A stretch of 64,000 nucleotides of DNA from Pholiota molesta (Eukaryota; Basidiomycota; Agaricomycetes; Agaricales; Strophariaceae): assembly GCA_014925825.1 (NCBI GenBank), contig JACGCK010000184.1:24130-88129 (forward strand). The letters are read 5' to 3'. The notes beneath the pieces are model-generated. The model worked only from the letters and a program-made list of their open reading frames with translations. It had not been told where the DNA came from and did not search any database. A program made the position numbers and the translations under genes. This document shows positions 40,251 through 52,379 of this stretch, piece after piece; the stretch's first letter is position 1, and each line of letters begins with the position of its first letter.

Positions 40251-43043
40251 AGGTTGAAATTCCCCATTTAGCGATATATCACGTGGATGTTCCCCAGCCC
40301 TGTCCTCCCCCCCGAGTCCCCGGTCTTCTGTCCGTGTCGGCCGTTTTGTCCACGGCAGGTCCACGGCCAGGCCGTTTGTTTTGTCTAGTCGATTTCGGAG
40401 CTGGATTGCCGTACTCGGCGTATGCGGGCGCCTATTCCATATCGTACAGGCTTTTATACCACTGTAGTAGCTAAATAAATTGCTATGATGAATGATGGGC
40501 GGATAACGCACAAACGAGGACAGCACACCGTCACGATGAAGGATGAACGGCGGACCACGCACGGACGCGCGCTAACGACGGCGCACAACGGATGGACGAT
40601 GCGCAAACGATGACGTGGACGGCGCACGACCAACGGCGGCGCACAACTAATTGACAACGACGCTCGACGCATCCATTGCTCATACACCTGCTGTCCTCGA
40701 TGTTTCGCCACCGCCCGCGCTAAACATCACCGCCAACCACCGCCCCCGCCGTCTTCACCATCCCGCGGCGGCTTTATGCCACCACAATACCGTCGGCCGC
40801 TCTTTCGTTCGAGTTCTGCTCTTTGGCAATCCTACCGCCGCCCCCGCCGCCTGCTCAGGCATGCGGCACATCGGCCAGACAGCAGCCTCTAGAAAAAATA
40901 AAGGGCCTCTGCCCGGAGGTTCCAGCCAGCAGGCCGGGAAATCTGCATGCCGAACTGTGGGAAAGGCCCGACCCTAGATCGGGCCTAAGCGAGTTATACC
41001 CATCGACTGATACCTCCAAAAACCTTGCTAGTTTGAAATAGATCCTTTCGTCTACTACTCTTGCATTTACTACTAACAAAATGACTAGAGGGGTTGGCGC
41101 CTCTGACAATCCTCGACTAGATTTATTGTGCTTTCTAAGTTTGACGAGCGGAAGAAAGGCAATAAGGCTTCGTCAAAACATAAGACCTAGGTGTCGGGCA
41201 CCGAAAGCGAACCTTCTCAACTATTTACTTGTACTTTTGTTTAATTAGCATACTTTATAATAAACTGCATCACGCTATGGAATGGGAACAATTGGAAAGT
41301 AAGAGATGGAGACTGCCAAATGCCAGACTCTTACCTTACTCTTACCGGACTTGAGCTGACTATTGCCTTACTGACACCGTACTTTTTTCTGACTCCTTGC
41401 CTAACCATACACTGACTATTACCTGAATAAGAAAAGATAATCGGATTTTCATCCGACCTCTACATGACTATAAGATGCCTGCAGATTGCTAAGTTGGCAC
41501 CATATGCAACCTGACTTCTACCCATCATTTGCCTGGTCATTTGAAGGAAACACGCGTAAGACAGGAGTCGACAAAAACGACAAATCACTCAAGTAATTGC
41601 GTACCTGACTATTATCTGACATCTACCTTACGTTTCCCCGATTTTTGGATTCACTGAAGATGTCAACCCACTTTGGTAATTCAAATTCCAAATAAGGCAA
41701 GGCAAATGTTGAGGCGACCATAATGCTGTACCAGCTGGTGTATGCGTGTCTTATATACAATGTACTTAGCTACGAATCACAATGCTATTGACAAACTTCA
41801 GCAAAATATGACACTAGCAGGACTCAAAGTGATATTCCTCTACTAGAAGTCAAATCTATCGATACTAGAATCATTTGGAAACCATCAAGCAAGCTGCAAT
41901 TTACTTATGCTGAAACAACCACACCTCTTATTTTGAGTATTCAATAACACCTTGATTTGGGCAAGATTTGGGACAAGCAGGAAGTCGTGAAAAAAAGCCT
42001 GAGTTATGTTTGGATCCTCGTCCTTCTATTTTGTAACTGCATTTATTACTTGCTCCATATACTTGCACGTTCCGAAGTTGATGGGCTAGGAGCAAATACC
42101 AACGTTGAGATGTATTTGTCCTTTTTGCCAACGTGCATTTCTGGTCTCACGTTCATAGATTGACCTCATATTCTGGCCACGATAATGAATCAAATAATCG
42201 TGAGATCTCGAGCAACAGTTGCTGAATTTGTCATATTTACATCTCATCGTGAAATGGGATTGACATTAAAAAGGGCACGCTCTTCAAGTTGTGGGGGGTA
42301 AAATTAGCATCAGTTGTCAAGACCATGGAATGGGCGCTCATAGTGGTGTTATATATTGGGCATATACTAGGTATATCCTTCAGTGTCTAAGAAATAAAGC
42401 TGCACAAGTTGATGCATGGAACTCAAAGACACCGAAATGGCTGATACTTACACTTGGTTTGTCACTTCGAATGGATCTGAGGATGAACATCCGATAAATA
42501 CATACATGGCGCAAGTATTATATTCAACAAACAACATCCGGAGATGTTATGCGAGCCACGATATCTATCAGATTTCAATTCCCATTCTTCACGTCCATCT
42601 CCATACATACTCACACAGAGAGAGAAGTACTTGCTGATTCTCTGAAAACCACCGGTCTCTACGCTTCCTGATTCTTTGAATCAACATTTCATTTCCCAAT
42701 ACAAGGACATACATGTCACTGCACCCTCCCACTGCCAGTCTCGGTCGTCACTCACCTGACGTATGTATATGTACACTAATGCTGTCACGTATATCCCGGA
42801 GCAAGAATCACTGATTTCATTTCCAGTGGCACACAACACACATTAGATATCACGGTATGTCGGTAACCACTGACTGCAGAAGACAAACGCCAGCTCAATT
42901 CCCACAGGGAGAAAAACATACCACTCCTCCGGATCGCCTTCTCTTTCTTCGCCCAAAGGCTGCATAGTCACTGCAATAAATTACCCCATCCATTGCCTAC
43001 CCAGCCATATCTATCTATATCGTACTTTATCTGCACCTCCAGA
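40251..43043. other. non-coding stretch, possible remainder of an interrupted element
   Basis: No gene is supported. The part to 41007 ends in AGCGAGTTATACCCATCGAC (40988-41007), the inverted partner of 34665-34684, next to GGCCCGAC/GTCGGGCC-like motifs (40965-40985). A GC-rich stretch at 40500-40650 repeats ACGATG/GGCGCAC motifs. From 41008 to 43043 I see only short frames and no repeat that I can define. Confidence 0.45.
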
Positions 43044-45849
43044 TCACGCCGCGTTCACACGCAGATTCTGGTCCCTGATCTCCGCGCCCACAGCCAGCGC
43101 CCGCTTCCCTTCCAGCCACAGCATCGCCTCTGAAAAAAAATAAAAACCAAAGTACCATCAACGTCAACCGTCATTCATCACCATCGACATCATCGACACC
43201 CAACCATCACCCCATCCCGTCGAATCACCAACATAGATGATAGGCACAGTCCAATAATCAAGATGGCAAGGGATCATCACCAGAGGCTATAATTAGCCCT
43301 GGGATGCTGGGCCCGGGGAGGGATAGAGAACTCAGAATGGAAGAAGAAGAGCACGTACCGCGGTAAGTCTTGGGCACGACCTGGCGCAGCTCGCGCGCCG
43401 CCGCCGCCGCGCCGCGCTCCTGGCACCACGTAAACCGGAAGTCATTCGTCGTCTGCTCCAGCCCCGTCTGCACGTCCACCACATTCGCCTTCACGCCGAC
43501 ATGCTAGCGTACCCGGGACAGGACACGCACATCAATAAAACAACGCACATCAATAAAGCAACAGCGCAAACGGGAACGGGAGAGACGCACGACGAGGATC
43601 GCGTAGTGCGGCGCGGCGGTGGTCGTGTGCAGGATCTGCGAGCGCAGGCGCAGGATCGACCCAATCGGCACGGGGCGCGCGAACGAGATACCGTCGAGCG
43701 ACAGGAACTTGACGTGCCCGCGCGTGAACATCGCCGCATTCGTGAACCCGAGCTGCACACCAAAACGCGCACGCAAGTTGAGTTAGCGGGGAAGATAAAT
43801 AAAAATAAGCATTGAGAAGGAGCAGCGAGAGTGTGCGCAAGGCGTATGCGCAGGGCGTAGGTACGCAGCATCCGAGCATCAGCAGCCTCGCGGGAAGCAA
43901 GCCGCAAGACGGTGAAGAGATGACGGAAGCGCGCATCAGCATCACTATCACTATCAGCGCCACCCACCCAGACAGCACCACCAGATCGCACAAGCGCACA
44001 GCAGTTCGTAGTAGACAGCGCACGCAGATGCCATCGCTGATGAGGCCGTGCCACACACCCATTCAGGGAGCCCACCCGCACTAATGAACGTGGAAAAATA
44101 CAGGGAACCCACACGCACCTCATATGCAAGCCGCATGAGATATCCACCAAAGACCTTCTGGTGTACACTGCCCATCGAAACCAACAAGAAAAAAGAAAAA
44201 GAAAAAAAAGGTCAGTACCTGCTCACACCAGACCCATCTACAGTGCACCCCAAAACAGCTAGCGCGCTCGCACCCAACCACCCCAAAGATGCACCACAAA
44301 AAGCCCTCAAAAAAAAAACACACGCACTTGCGCTCCTGGGGAAACATCAGCATGCACTTCTCCAGCACCGTATCGCCCATGAACACATGGTCCCTCGCGC
44401 GCGCGCGCGCGTCATCCAGCCCGCCCTCGCCGTGCTGCAGGTAGAACTCGTGCAGCGCGGCCGCCTCCGCCGAGCTCGGGGGCACCCGCGCGAGCGAGGT
44501 CTGCGCGGCGGACTGCCGGCGCGCTCTCATATCTAGGAGGCGTCAGTGGAATGATAAACGAGTAAGGGAAGAGTGTGCATACGTTCACCTAGCGCATAGA
44601 GCGCGCGTTCTTCGGGAGTGCTGATCTTGAGCGGGCAGACCTCGCGCGAGCGGTTCGTGCGCGCGTCGCGGCACACCATCGAGAAGCGACCTGGTCATAC
44701 GAAAATACAAGCACCATATCAGTAAGCATGACATCAACACGCCGCCAGCGTAGATGGTAATGGCAAGGCAATGAGAAAGCGGAAGTACACACCAAGCAAG
44801 ACAGTCTCGTCAGGACGGCCGCGGCCGATGTGCTCCATCTTGACGGCGACCTCCATAGAGCTGCGGCCGGTATAGATCACCTGGCCGCTGAGGCGCAGGT
44901 CGCGCGCTGGATCCAGCGGGGACAGCATGTCCAAACTGGGGTCGGTTCATGATCGACCGTCAGGCATGACGCGCGTCGGGTATGGCGGCGTACGCAGCGT
45001 ATTAATACGATTGATAGATGTAGCAGAAGACATGATGCACGTATATGATCAGATGGGCTTTTACAAGATAGAAAGTGATCAGCGACTTGCCGGTCAACGG
45101 AGGCGGTGACGATGTAGAAGCCCGTTTCCTGTATACGGCCGAGGGTCTGCACGCCGGGGCCGAGCATGTGCTTGTACGCGATGGACCCGGCGAGGGAATC
45201 GAGGTGCTCCATCAGCCTAGGACGCGCGGATACAGAGCATGGGTCAGGGCTGGGGACGGGAACAGCGGCGCGGCGACGTACTTTCCCGTGCGTATGCCGC
45301 CCGAGGCGTTAGTGTACTCCTCGAGGAGCTGAGACGAGGACCCGAAGGGGAGGATGAGCTCGGTGTACGAGTCCTGCATACGGCGCTTGGGGAGCGCGGC
45401 GGCAGGCGGGGCGGGCTGTTCTGGTGCCGGGGGGTGGAGGTTGGAGGACGAGCTGAGGAGGGCCTCGGACCAGAGGATGGGGCTGCGCATAGGCATAACA
45501 CTGGGGGCGCGCCGCGATGAGACATCAGTGCGAGGGACGAGAGGCGCATGCGCAAACATACCTATGATATGTCGGATCGGATTTCTCCCCTGGCGCACTG
45601 TATTCAGCTTAGACGCGCGCGAGAAGGGGGGAGAGACTCACTGACGACGCGGAGGAGCTGGTCCATGGTGGATACGTCCTGCCTCTCTTCGGCGCCGACG
45701 GCCTTGGTCACGTCTTGGGCAGCATCGCTGCTGGTGCCCGAGGTGGAGATGGCGCGGAGGGCAGCGCGGCGGGAGGAGTGGGCGAGGCGCGCGACGGAGG
45801 GCCTGAGGGAGAACATGAGGAACATCGCGACAAATCGAAATCTCTGCAT
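43044..45849 (-). CDS. mitochondrial acyl-CoA thioesterase, ACOT9-like, double hotdog
   Basis: The enzyme hydrolyses acyl-CoA to free fatty acid and CoA. An Arg-rich, Ser-rich leader without acidic residues (MQRFRFVAMFLMFSLRPSVA) looks like a mitochondrial presequence. The first hotdog domain spans LMEHLDSLAGSIAYKHML, GFYIVTASVDRLDML, LRLSGQVIYTGRSSMEVAVK. The second spans ERNVHQKVFGGYLMRLAYE, FTNAAMFTRGHVKFLSLDGI, FARPVPIGSILRLRSQIL, GVKANVVDV. The NVH-x-K-x-FGG block is typical of ACOT9-type enzymes. About ten exons are inferred. One intron (44936-45090) starts with GC, since splicing at GC keeps SVDR-LDML in frame. The protein ends LRVNAA. It is divergent from the membrane protein gene at 46453. 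Confidence 0.85.
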
Positions 45850-46452
45850 GTCCCCGGTCTCCCCGGGCCATGCCTGCCGGGATCTAGCGTCGATCGCCAG
45901 CTTGCTTTCTTTACCCTCCAGCCAATTATTCGCATCTTTCGCTTGTGTCTTTCCATGGAAAGTCCATGCAACAGCGCTGGCAGAAATTGAGAATTTTTCT
46001 GATTCTGGATCCAAGAATGCTTTTGACGACAATGACTTTGACGACGCTTGAAAGTAAGTACTCTACAACTTCAACAACTGCAGCCCATCTGTCGAGCAGC
46101 GTATCGCCGGCTTTTCCCAGACGGTTGTTCTCAGGGATGCTGTTCTGTTACGTCGAGGCCGGGATCTTTTAATAAGACAGATAGAACAATGTCCAATCAT
46201 AACGACCATGACAACGCCAGATGAGTGCCAGAGTTGTGGTCGGGCATAGAGAGTTCTTGGACGCGTCTATTTAGAAGACGGCCAACATTTGGTATGCTCG
46301 TCGCTGATCGAATCCCCTCTGCTCTCTCCCTGTTCCCTCTCGTCGGCAGGACCGTTAGTACTCGCCCTCTTCAGAGCTGGTTCTGACTTTGGGCTTTCCT
46401 CACCCACTTTTCGTCTTTCTTCTGGGCTCGAGGCTTCCACGTTCCTTCTCCA
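45850..46452. promoter_or_regulatory. divergent intergenic region
   Basis: About 600 bp separate the starts of the thioesterase (minus) and membrane protein (plus) genes, so both promoters must lie here. No specific sites were recognised. Confidence 0.45.
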
Positions 46453-49133
46453 ATGTACTTCCCCGTCCTTTCCCGTAGAGGCCTCAAAACACAGGCTAAA
46501 AAAGCAGTACGTCTCTCGTCCTCCCGCACCTTTATGCCTCAACTCACTCTTCTCAGTGGGCACACATTACGCTGAACCGGTACACTACCATCTTCTTTGT
46601 CTTCAGCTTCATCTACTGCTTCGTTCAGGGCCTCATTCAGTCCTTCCTCTACTCCGTCGACCTCGAGTACGGCACCCTTGTTGAAGGCATCGTCAGCGGT
46701 GGCGACATTCCCTTTCGCAACATCACTTACCTCGATGGTACACGCAACCATCTCGTCTTGCGCATGTGTGATGACATTCCCCACGGCCAACAACCCGATC
46801 CTTGCTTCGTCATATTCAACTCCACCGCTCCGCCCCTCAACCAGGTATGTGCCCTCTGGCTCTTTCTTCACCCTCTTACACGCTTTCTCGCAGCCCATCC
46901 GAAGCCTGGCCAACTGGGAAGATGGCATGCGCATAGTCCCCATCGTCGACCCGTCAAACCCATCGCTCACGGGCGTCAACATCACCATGCCATCTGTCCA
47001 AGCACCCCTCTTCTTTGATCATACGTGCCTCCAGACGCTCGTTTACCCATCCGAGATGTGCGTCCTCACCCTAGCCAACTAACTAAAGCACAGCTCAAAA
47101 ATACATTTACAGCCTCCATAACTTCAAGCGCGAAGACATCACCTGGGTCAGCCTCCAATTCTGGCTCCTCGCCATCTCCTTCATCGCCATCCTCAATGAC
47201 TCTGTGCCGCATGTGTAAGCGCTCACCTCTCATATCCGTTCTCGTTTTATTTATTATATCAATATAGTCTGGCCGTCTTGATGACCCGTGCGATCTCCAC
47301 CGCCTGGGCTTCCTATGCCATCTGGCGCGGGCCTGCCTTCAACGCCAATTTTGCCGAGATCATCAAAGGCCCGCAGAGCGCCTGCGCGCTCGACTTCTTC
47401 CAGGAGTTCTTCGCCAAGCGGCAGCAATTCGAGGTGCGTGCATATCCCATACATTCTATATACGAGGCACACACCCGCACTGCCGCCTTCATCTGATCCC
47501 CAACGTCCAATCTAACACCGCACTTTCCCCCAACGCCCAGATCGCGGACCTCTTCCTGAGCAGCACCGGCCTCATCTTCTTCTCCTACCTCTCCTGGACG
47601 CTGCTCCAGATCTACAGCGCGCAGTCCTTCAAATGCGTCGGCGCCCCGGAGCACGTCATGCGCGTCCACAAGGTCTGTCCCACCCACTTCTGGCACAGCC
47701 CAGGATCCGTTGATCATCAACTGACGTATATTTACCAACCGCTTTCACCAACCGCCCCGCCTCGGCTTACAGTTCTTCATGGCCGTGCTCGCGTGCCTGC
47801 AGCTCGAGGCGTTCGTGCTCCCCGCGGGCATGGGCCTCTGGATCAACGTGCTCACCAACACGTCCATCAAGGTCATCTCGCAGCACACGGCGGCATACCA
47901 GGCGGTGTATATCACGAGTGTCCTCGTACGTCGTCCCCTCTCACCCTCTCCTTTCTGTCTGTCTGTCTGTATGTCTATCTGCCAGTCTCTTTTTTTTTTT
48001 TTTTTTTTTTTTTGTTGTTGTTGTTGTCGTTATTTCTATTTCGGTGTCATTCTTTCATCTCCATGTCCATGTTTACGTCCGTCCTTGTTACCACCCCTCC
48101 GTTCGCTCCCACGCACCGTTATTGACTAGCGCTAACGTCAACGCTTTGTCCCCCTCTTCCTTCCATTCATTCTATGTTGCCGTTCCATCGTGCAGCTTCT
48201 AATCCCATGGATCGCTATGGTGCGTCGTCGTCCCCTTACGTACATTAACATTCTTTCTCTAATCACTTCTGGATGGAATCATGCAGGGCTGGTACGCGAT
48301 CCGCCGCGAGATGCGCAGGATGATGCTCGTGTTCCTCGCGATCGGGTTCCTCATCATCACGGGCTGGGCGGTCATGTTTTACTCCCTGGTCTTCCCCTGG
48401 TACGCATCCCCTCCGCTGCCTCGTATGACGGTCCATAGCGCTAACGGCCACCATTCGTTATTACCTCTGTTCTGTGTTATTCATTTCATCCGTACCCGTA
48501 CTATCCTACGTTGTGCGTGCTAACATCATTAATTGGCTCTGTGGGCGCGCTGCCTCCTGCTCTTGATTCCCGGTGTTTGCGTGCGTGTGCGTCTATGGGC
48601 GTGTGGGCGTATGGGCGTGCGGGGAACAGGACCTTCATGCAGTGGCCGTACCTCGGGTGCTTCACCGTCGCCTCCTTCACGCTGCTCGTCGCGAGCATGG
48701 CCCTCGGCATCGTGTGCCGGCTCAACTTCGGCAAGGGCCTCAAGGAGTACCGTGAGTCCTTTCCTTCCGTCCTTCCCCCTTCCTTCCTCCATCCCCTTCC
48801 TTCCCTTCCTTCCTTCTCAAACACCACGAATAACAAACGCTAACGCTAACAAACCCCCCACGTACAGTGCGCGCGGAGTCCACGCTCGCAGCCATGAACT
48901 TCGCCCCGGACGAGTTCGCGCACCGCACCGCGAGCACCGTGCGCAAGTCCAGGTCCGGGTCCATGCGCAAGGGCTCCTTCGACGACGACAAAATGGACCC
49001 GGACGACCTCGTCAACCAGGCGCCGATGTTCTTTGTATCGACGCTGCCGGTCACGGGCGGCGCCGAGGAGTGGCCTGCGCGACAGGGCGCGGCGGCGGAC
49101 GTGGAGGCGCAGCAGCAGCCGGTGCCGTTTTAG
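46453..49133 (+). CDS. multi-span membrane protein of unknown function, paralog 1
   Basis: Eleven exons are inferred, giving about 530 residues. After a short basic start (MYFPVLSRRGLKTQAKKA) come about eight hydrophobic segments, for example IFFVFSFIYCFVQGLI, QFWLLAISFIAIL, TGLIFFSYLSWTLL, FFMAVLACLQLEAFVLPAG, MMLVFLAIGFLIITGW and a last one running into VCRLNFGKGLKEY. The loop after the first span (about 150 residues) has Cys residues and N-glycosylation-like sites, so it is probably outside the cytosol. The C-terminal 90 residues are polar. Exon 8 is a 24-nt microexon (48196-48219) encoding LLIPWIAM. The intron before it carries a 23-24-nt T run near 47991. I do not recognise the family; a diverged paralog is at 52.4-55.0 kb. 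Confidence 0.78.
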
Positions 49134-49136
49134 CGT

Positions 49137-50614
49137 ACCACTTGCCATATGATGTTGTGCATGCGCAACCCGACCCCCGCCGGGGCTCCCAGCGAACCCC
49201 GGACGCCAGTCTTTTCTTGCTCTCTTTTCTTGTTTTCGCGCGCTTTGTGATATACGTGTTTTCGAGGGGGTGGGTGGATGGTTGGTTGGGTGGATGTGTC
49301 ATTGATGGCCATCGACTACGGACTCGCGACTCGAGACCACCTTGTATTGTATTAATGGAATTACACTGTCATTATATAGATGCTATCTCGAATTTGAAGA
49401 TCGGATACTGCACGGATTTTGCTGGGCTGTAGCCTGTAAGATATCTGAATATATTTTGATAAGTTATGAGCAGATTGCCAGGGACTCGTCAGAGGGCCGT
49501 ATAATGCTTTAAGCGCCCATAATACCGCATAGCTCTAATTAGCGCCCGTATACTTGATGGTACAATCATTCAGATTCTGTATCCACAACAAGCTTCGACA
49601 TGAGGAAAGCTTCCATAGATGTAGAAAGCTATTCAAAATTTGGATAACAATTAGCGCGCTATGCAAAGGTAATAAATTATAAGAGGTTCATAGGTTCATG
49701 CTCCGGAAATCTAAGACTACGAGACTACTACAAGACTAGTTTGAAACTAGTTATACATGTGGACACAATGCCCTGGTTCGTATACTTAATACAAAACACT
49801 AAAAACACAATTGATTGGGGAGCTTGCTCCCCTTTGAATAGCGACCCCGAATTTCCTTAAACCACGTGACCCACTGAGATTGTTTCTATTTGCTTCAAAA
49901 GCTTTTGTCACCCCGTGAGAATAATCCCATGGCTGTGCGGGCTGTGCTGCGGGTTCGTCAAATCCGGACACGGCTGTTTTGACTGGTGTCACATGCACTT
50001 TTTCCCACCTTCCAAAATGAGCCTCCTGCCTCTGATTTTGCAGCCTCTCGCAATCATGGTTCAAACCAACTTCAAACTGTGTTCTCGTGCCTCAAACAAA
50101 ATTCTGGAAGCCATACAAGCTGTCAATATTGTGTAAATAATTTGCTTTGTTCTTTTTTACCTACTCAATGCTGTAATTTGTAGTGATTAATTAGCTTGAC
50201 TTTACATTGAATCTGATTAAATCACTGCCTTCATCTGCAGCAATCAGGAGTCTTAAGGTGTTTTGAAAATTTTGAGATTTATCTTATCAATCTCTAATGC
50301 AAAACTTAGCTTTGAAAACCTGTCTCAAACCATCTGGCTTTTTCTCTTCTTACATACCTTTCACATTTAGCTTGTTCTTTGTACCCTTGACCAGGCCGCA
50401 ATCTTAAGTTGCCCGCCAGTTGAGGGAGACATTAGGGCTAGTGTGCTTGGGACAACTGCTTGGATCCTGGGCTAGATAGAATTCTTTTTTGTCAATTTTG
50501 AACCAAACTACTACTTAGTATACAATATACCGAACTAGTGTAGTAACCTATTTGGCAAGACTTATGGTACAGGGCCAAATCCTTCCTACCGTCATATCAG
50601 GTGAACAGGACAAG
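49137..50614. other. non-coding spacer, probably repeat-derived
   Basis: After the 3' end of the membrane protein gene no supportable gene is seen. Small frames at 49786-50183 have no protein character I recognise, and no clear termini or repeats are visible. Confidence 0.35.
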
Positions 50615-50622
50615 ACCTCCCT

Positions 50623-51453
50623 ATGACATTATTTTCCGTTGAAAATTTGAAACACCTAGAATTAGACTAATTTACACCCTACATCCTAGATAAAATGCAG
50701 GGCTTGGGACGTGTATGCAAGAAAAACTGATGGTTCAGTAGACTACTTCCAGTATTTTTGGTAGTTTTAGAACCCAGCTTCCTGGTCGGGTAAACAACAG
50801 TTTGTTCTGCTTGGTTTAGGCAAAAATGGGTCATGGTTTGGTCATGGTTGGGTCGTGGTTTAATTTTTCATGGCACTGTGAAACTTGGATACTCATAAAA
50901 TACTACCAAGATGCCTCAGACAGTTCTGATTGCCTACTTTTAAGCATATATTATGTAGGTACAAACCAGGCACTACAAAGTAGGCAACTGTCACTGTACA
51001 AAACAGTGGGCGAACTTCCCAAAGTTTGCGTCACATGAACCTTCGGCTAACACAAATTTAGCAAGTAAATCACACACTTGTTAAAATTGTGTTAGCCGAG
51101 GACCGGCCCTCGAGAGTCCTGGACCTAAGCAGACCACATGAAAAGTTTTTAAAATGCCTTTAAAATTATTTACCCATATTCAATCTTTGGATTTCAACAG
51201 ATAATATTTTTTTTGGTTTACTAATAATTCCATTTCCCATTTTTATAAAGTAGGTGGTAGTATGTTGTGAGTAGATACCTGCAAGTGCAAACCACAATCT
51301 GTCAAACCAAGTTGTACCATGCCGTGATGGCATCAAACCACGTCCCAACCAGAAAAACCAAGCCACTCACCAATTTGAGCAGAAACCAGTTTGTTATTAG
51401 CTAATTTTCAGGCAAATCTAGGCACTCGAATTTTCAACGGAAAAAAATATTAT
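50623..51453. mobile_element. hAT-like miniature element with 8-bp target duplication
   Basis: The left end ATGACATTATTTTCCGTTGA and the complement of the right end ATAATATTTTTTTCCGTTGA match with few differences, and the match continues inwards (AAATTTGA, CCTAGA). Exact 8-bp repeats ACCTCCCT flank it at 50615-50622 and 51454-51461. Motifs GGTCATGGTT/GGTCGTGGTT lie at 50827-50862 and inverted versions near 51340-51360. An internal hairpin (GGCTAACACAAATTTA and complement) is at about 51043-51097. The 831-bp sequence has no coding capacity. Confidence 0.75.
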
Positions 51454-51461
51454 ACCTCCCT

Positions 51462-52379
51462 TCACCTATTTCTGTTTGGCTAGAATGTTCAGGGATTCTT
51501 CTCTTTCTCAGGCCAAGGCTGCACGCTGAAATGCATGCTGAAATGCCCAGAACCAATCTCAGCAAACACAAAATAACCAACAGCCTGAAAATCAAGCTGG
51601 CCCATCTCATATCCAACTTCCAACTTCTACAATTCCATGAACTCTTTCCCAAAAATTTGAGACTCCTACAGCTGCTATACAAAGTATGTCTAGATATTGT
51701 CTTTTTAAATACTATATTAATAAAGCTTTAGCACCGTGAACTCCTCAATCTGGAGATCATAGGTCTCATGTACCTGTGACACCTGCAACTTGTGAATCAA
51801 GAAGTAAACAAACAGATCGACATAGTAGACAAGAGCTTGGTTTTACTCTAGACACTTATGTCATTGACTTAAGCAAATATGTATTTAACATCTAGTAGAC
51901 ACCAATAGGCAGTAGTGTGTGTGTGAATTAAAACTCAGATGTAACAAGCTCCCCACTAGAGCAGGCCAGTTCACTGGCATAGCAAGACGTTCTAAATGTC
52001 GACAGGTTTCCGGCTTGTGTCGGAATCCTCATTTCTTTTTACAGAGAGTCGAGGCACAACAAAGCCCCTGCATTGAGGTACATAAGTACGTATGTATACG
52101 ACCGCAAAATGGTATCTAAATAGATAAATAGCAAGAAATGACAGCGTCTCTACTGAGCTAGAGAGGAGCGGACTTGTATAAAACAGACTCTTTCAGATAG
52201 AACTGTAAACGAAAGTCAAAGCCATGCACAGCACTTGCGAAGTACTCGCAGCTGGGCTTCCCTGATCGTAACTCAGAAAGGGGAGGAGCGCCCCGTCCCC
52301 ATGCGCGGGTTGGACGGCAATCCTATTTTCCTCGGCGGGCTGCCAGACAGAGTAGACGAAAGCGAAGTAGGGCTCGACG
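51462..52379. other. 3' flank of membrane protein paralog 2, no separate gene seen
   Basis: No recognisable gene. The minus-strand frame at 52193-52479 reads as plausible protein next to the end of paralog 2, so the true C-terminus of that gene might extend into it through an unseen intron or frameshift. Confidence 0.35.

Noticed and set aside
47991..48030. T run followed by a TTG repeat
   Set aside because: Simple microsatellite inside an intron of the membrane protein gene; no further meaning is supported.
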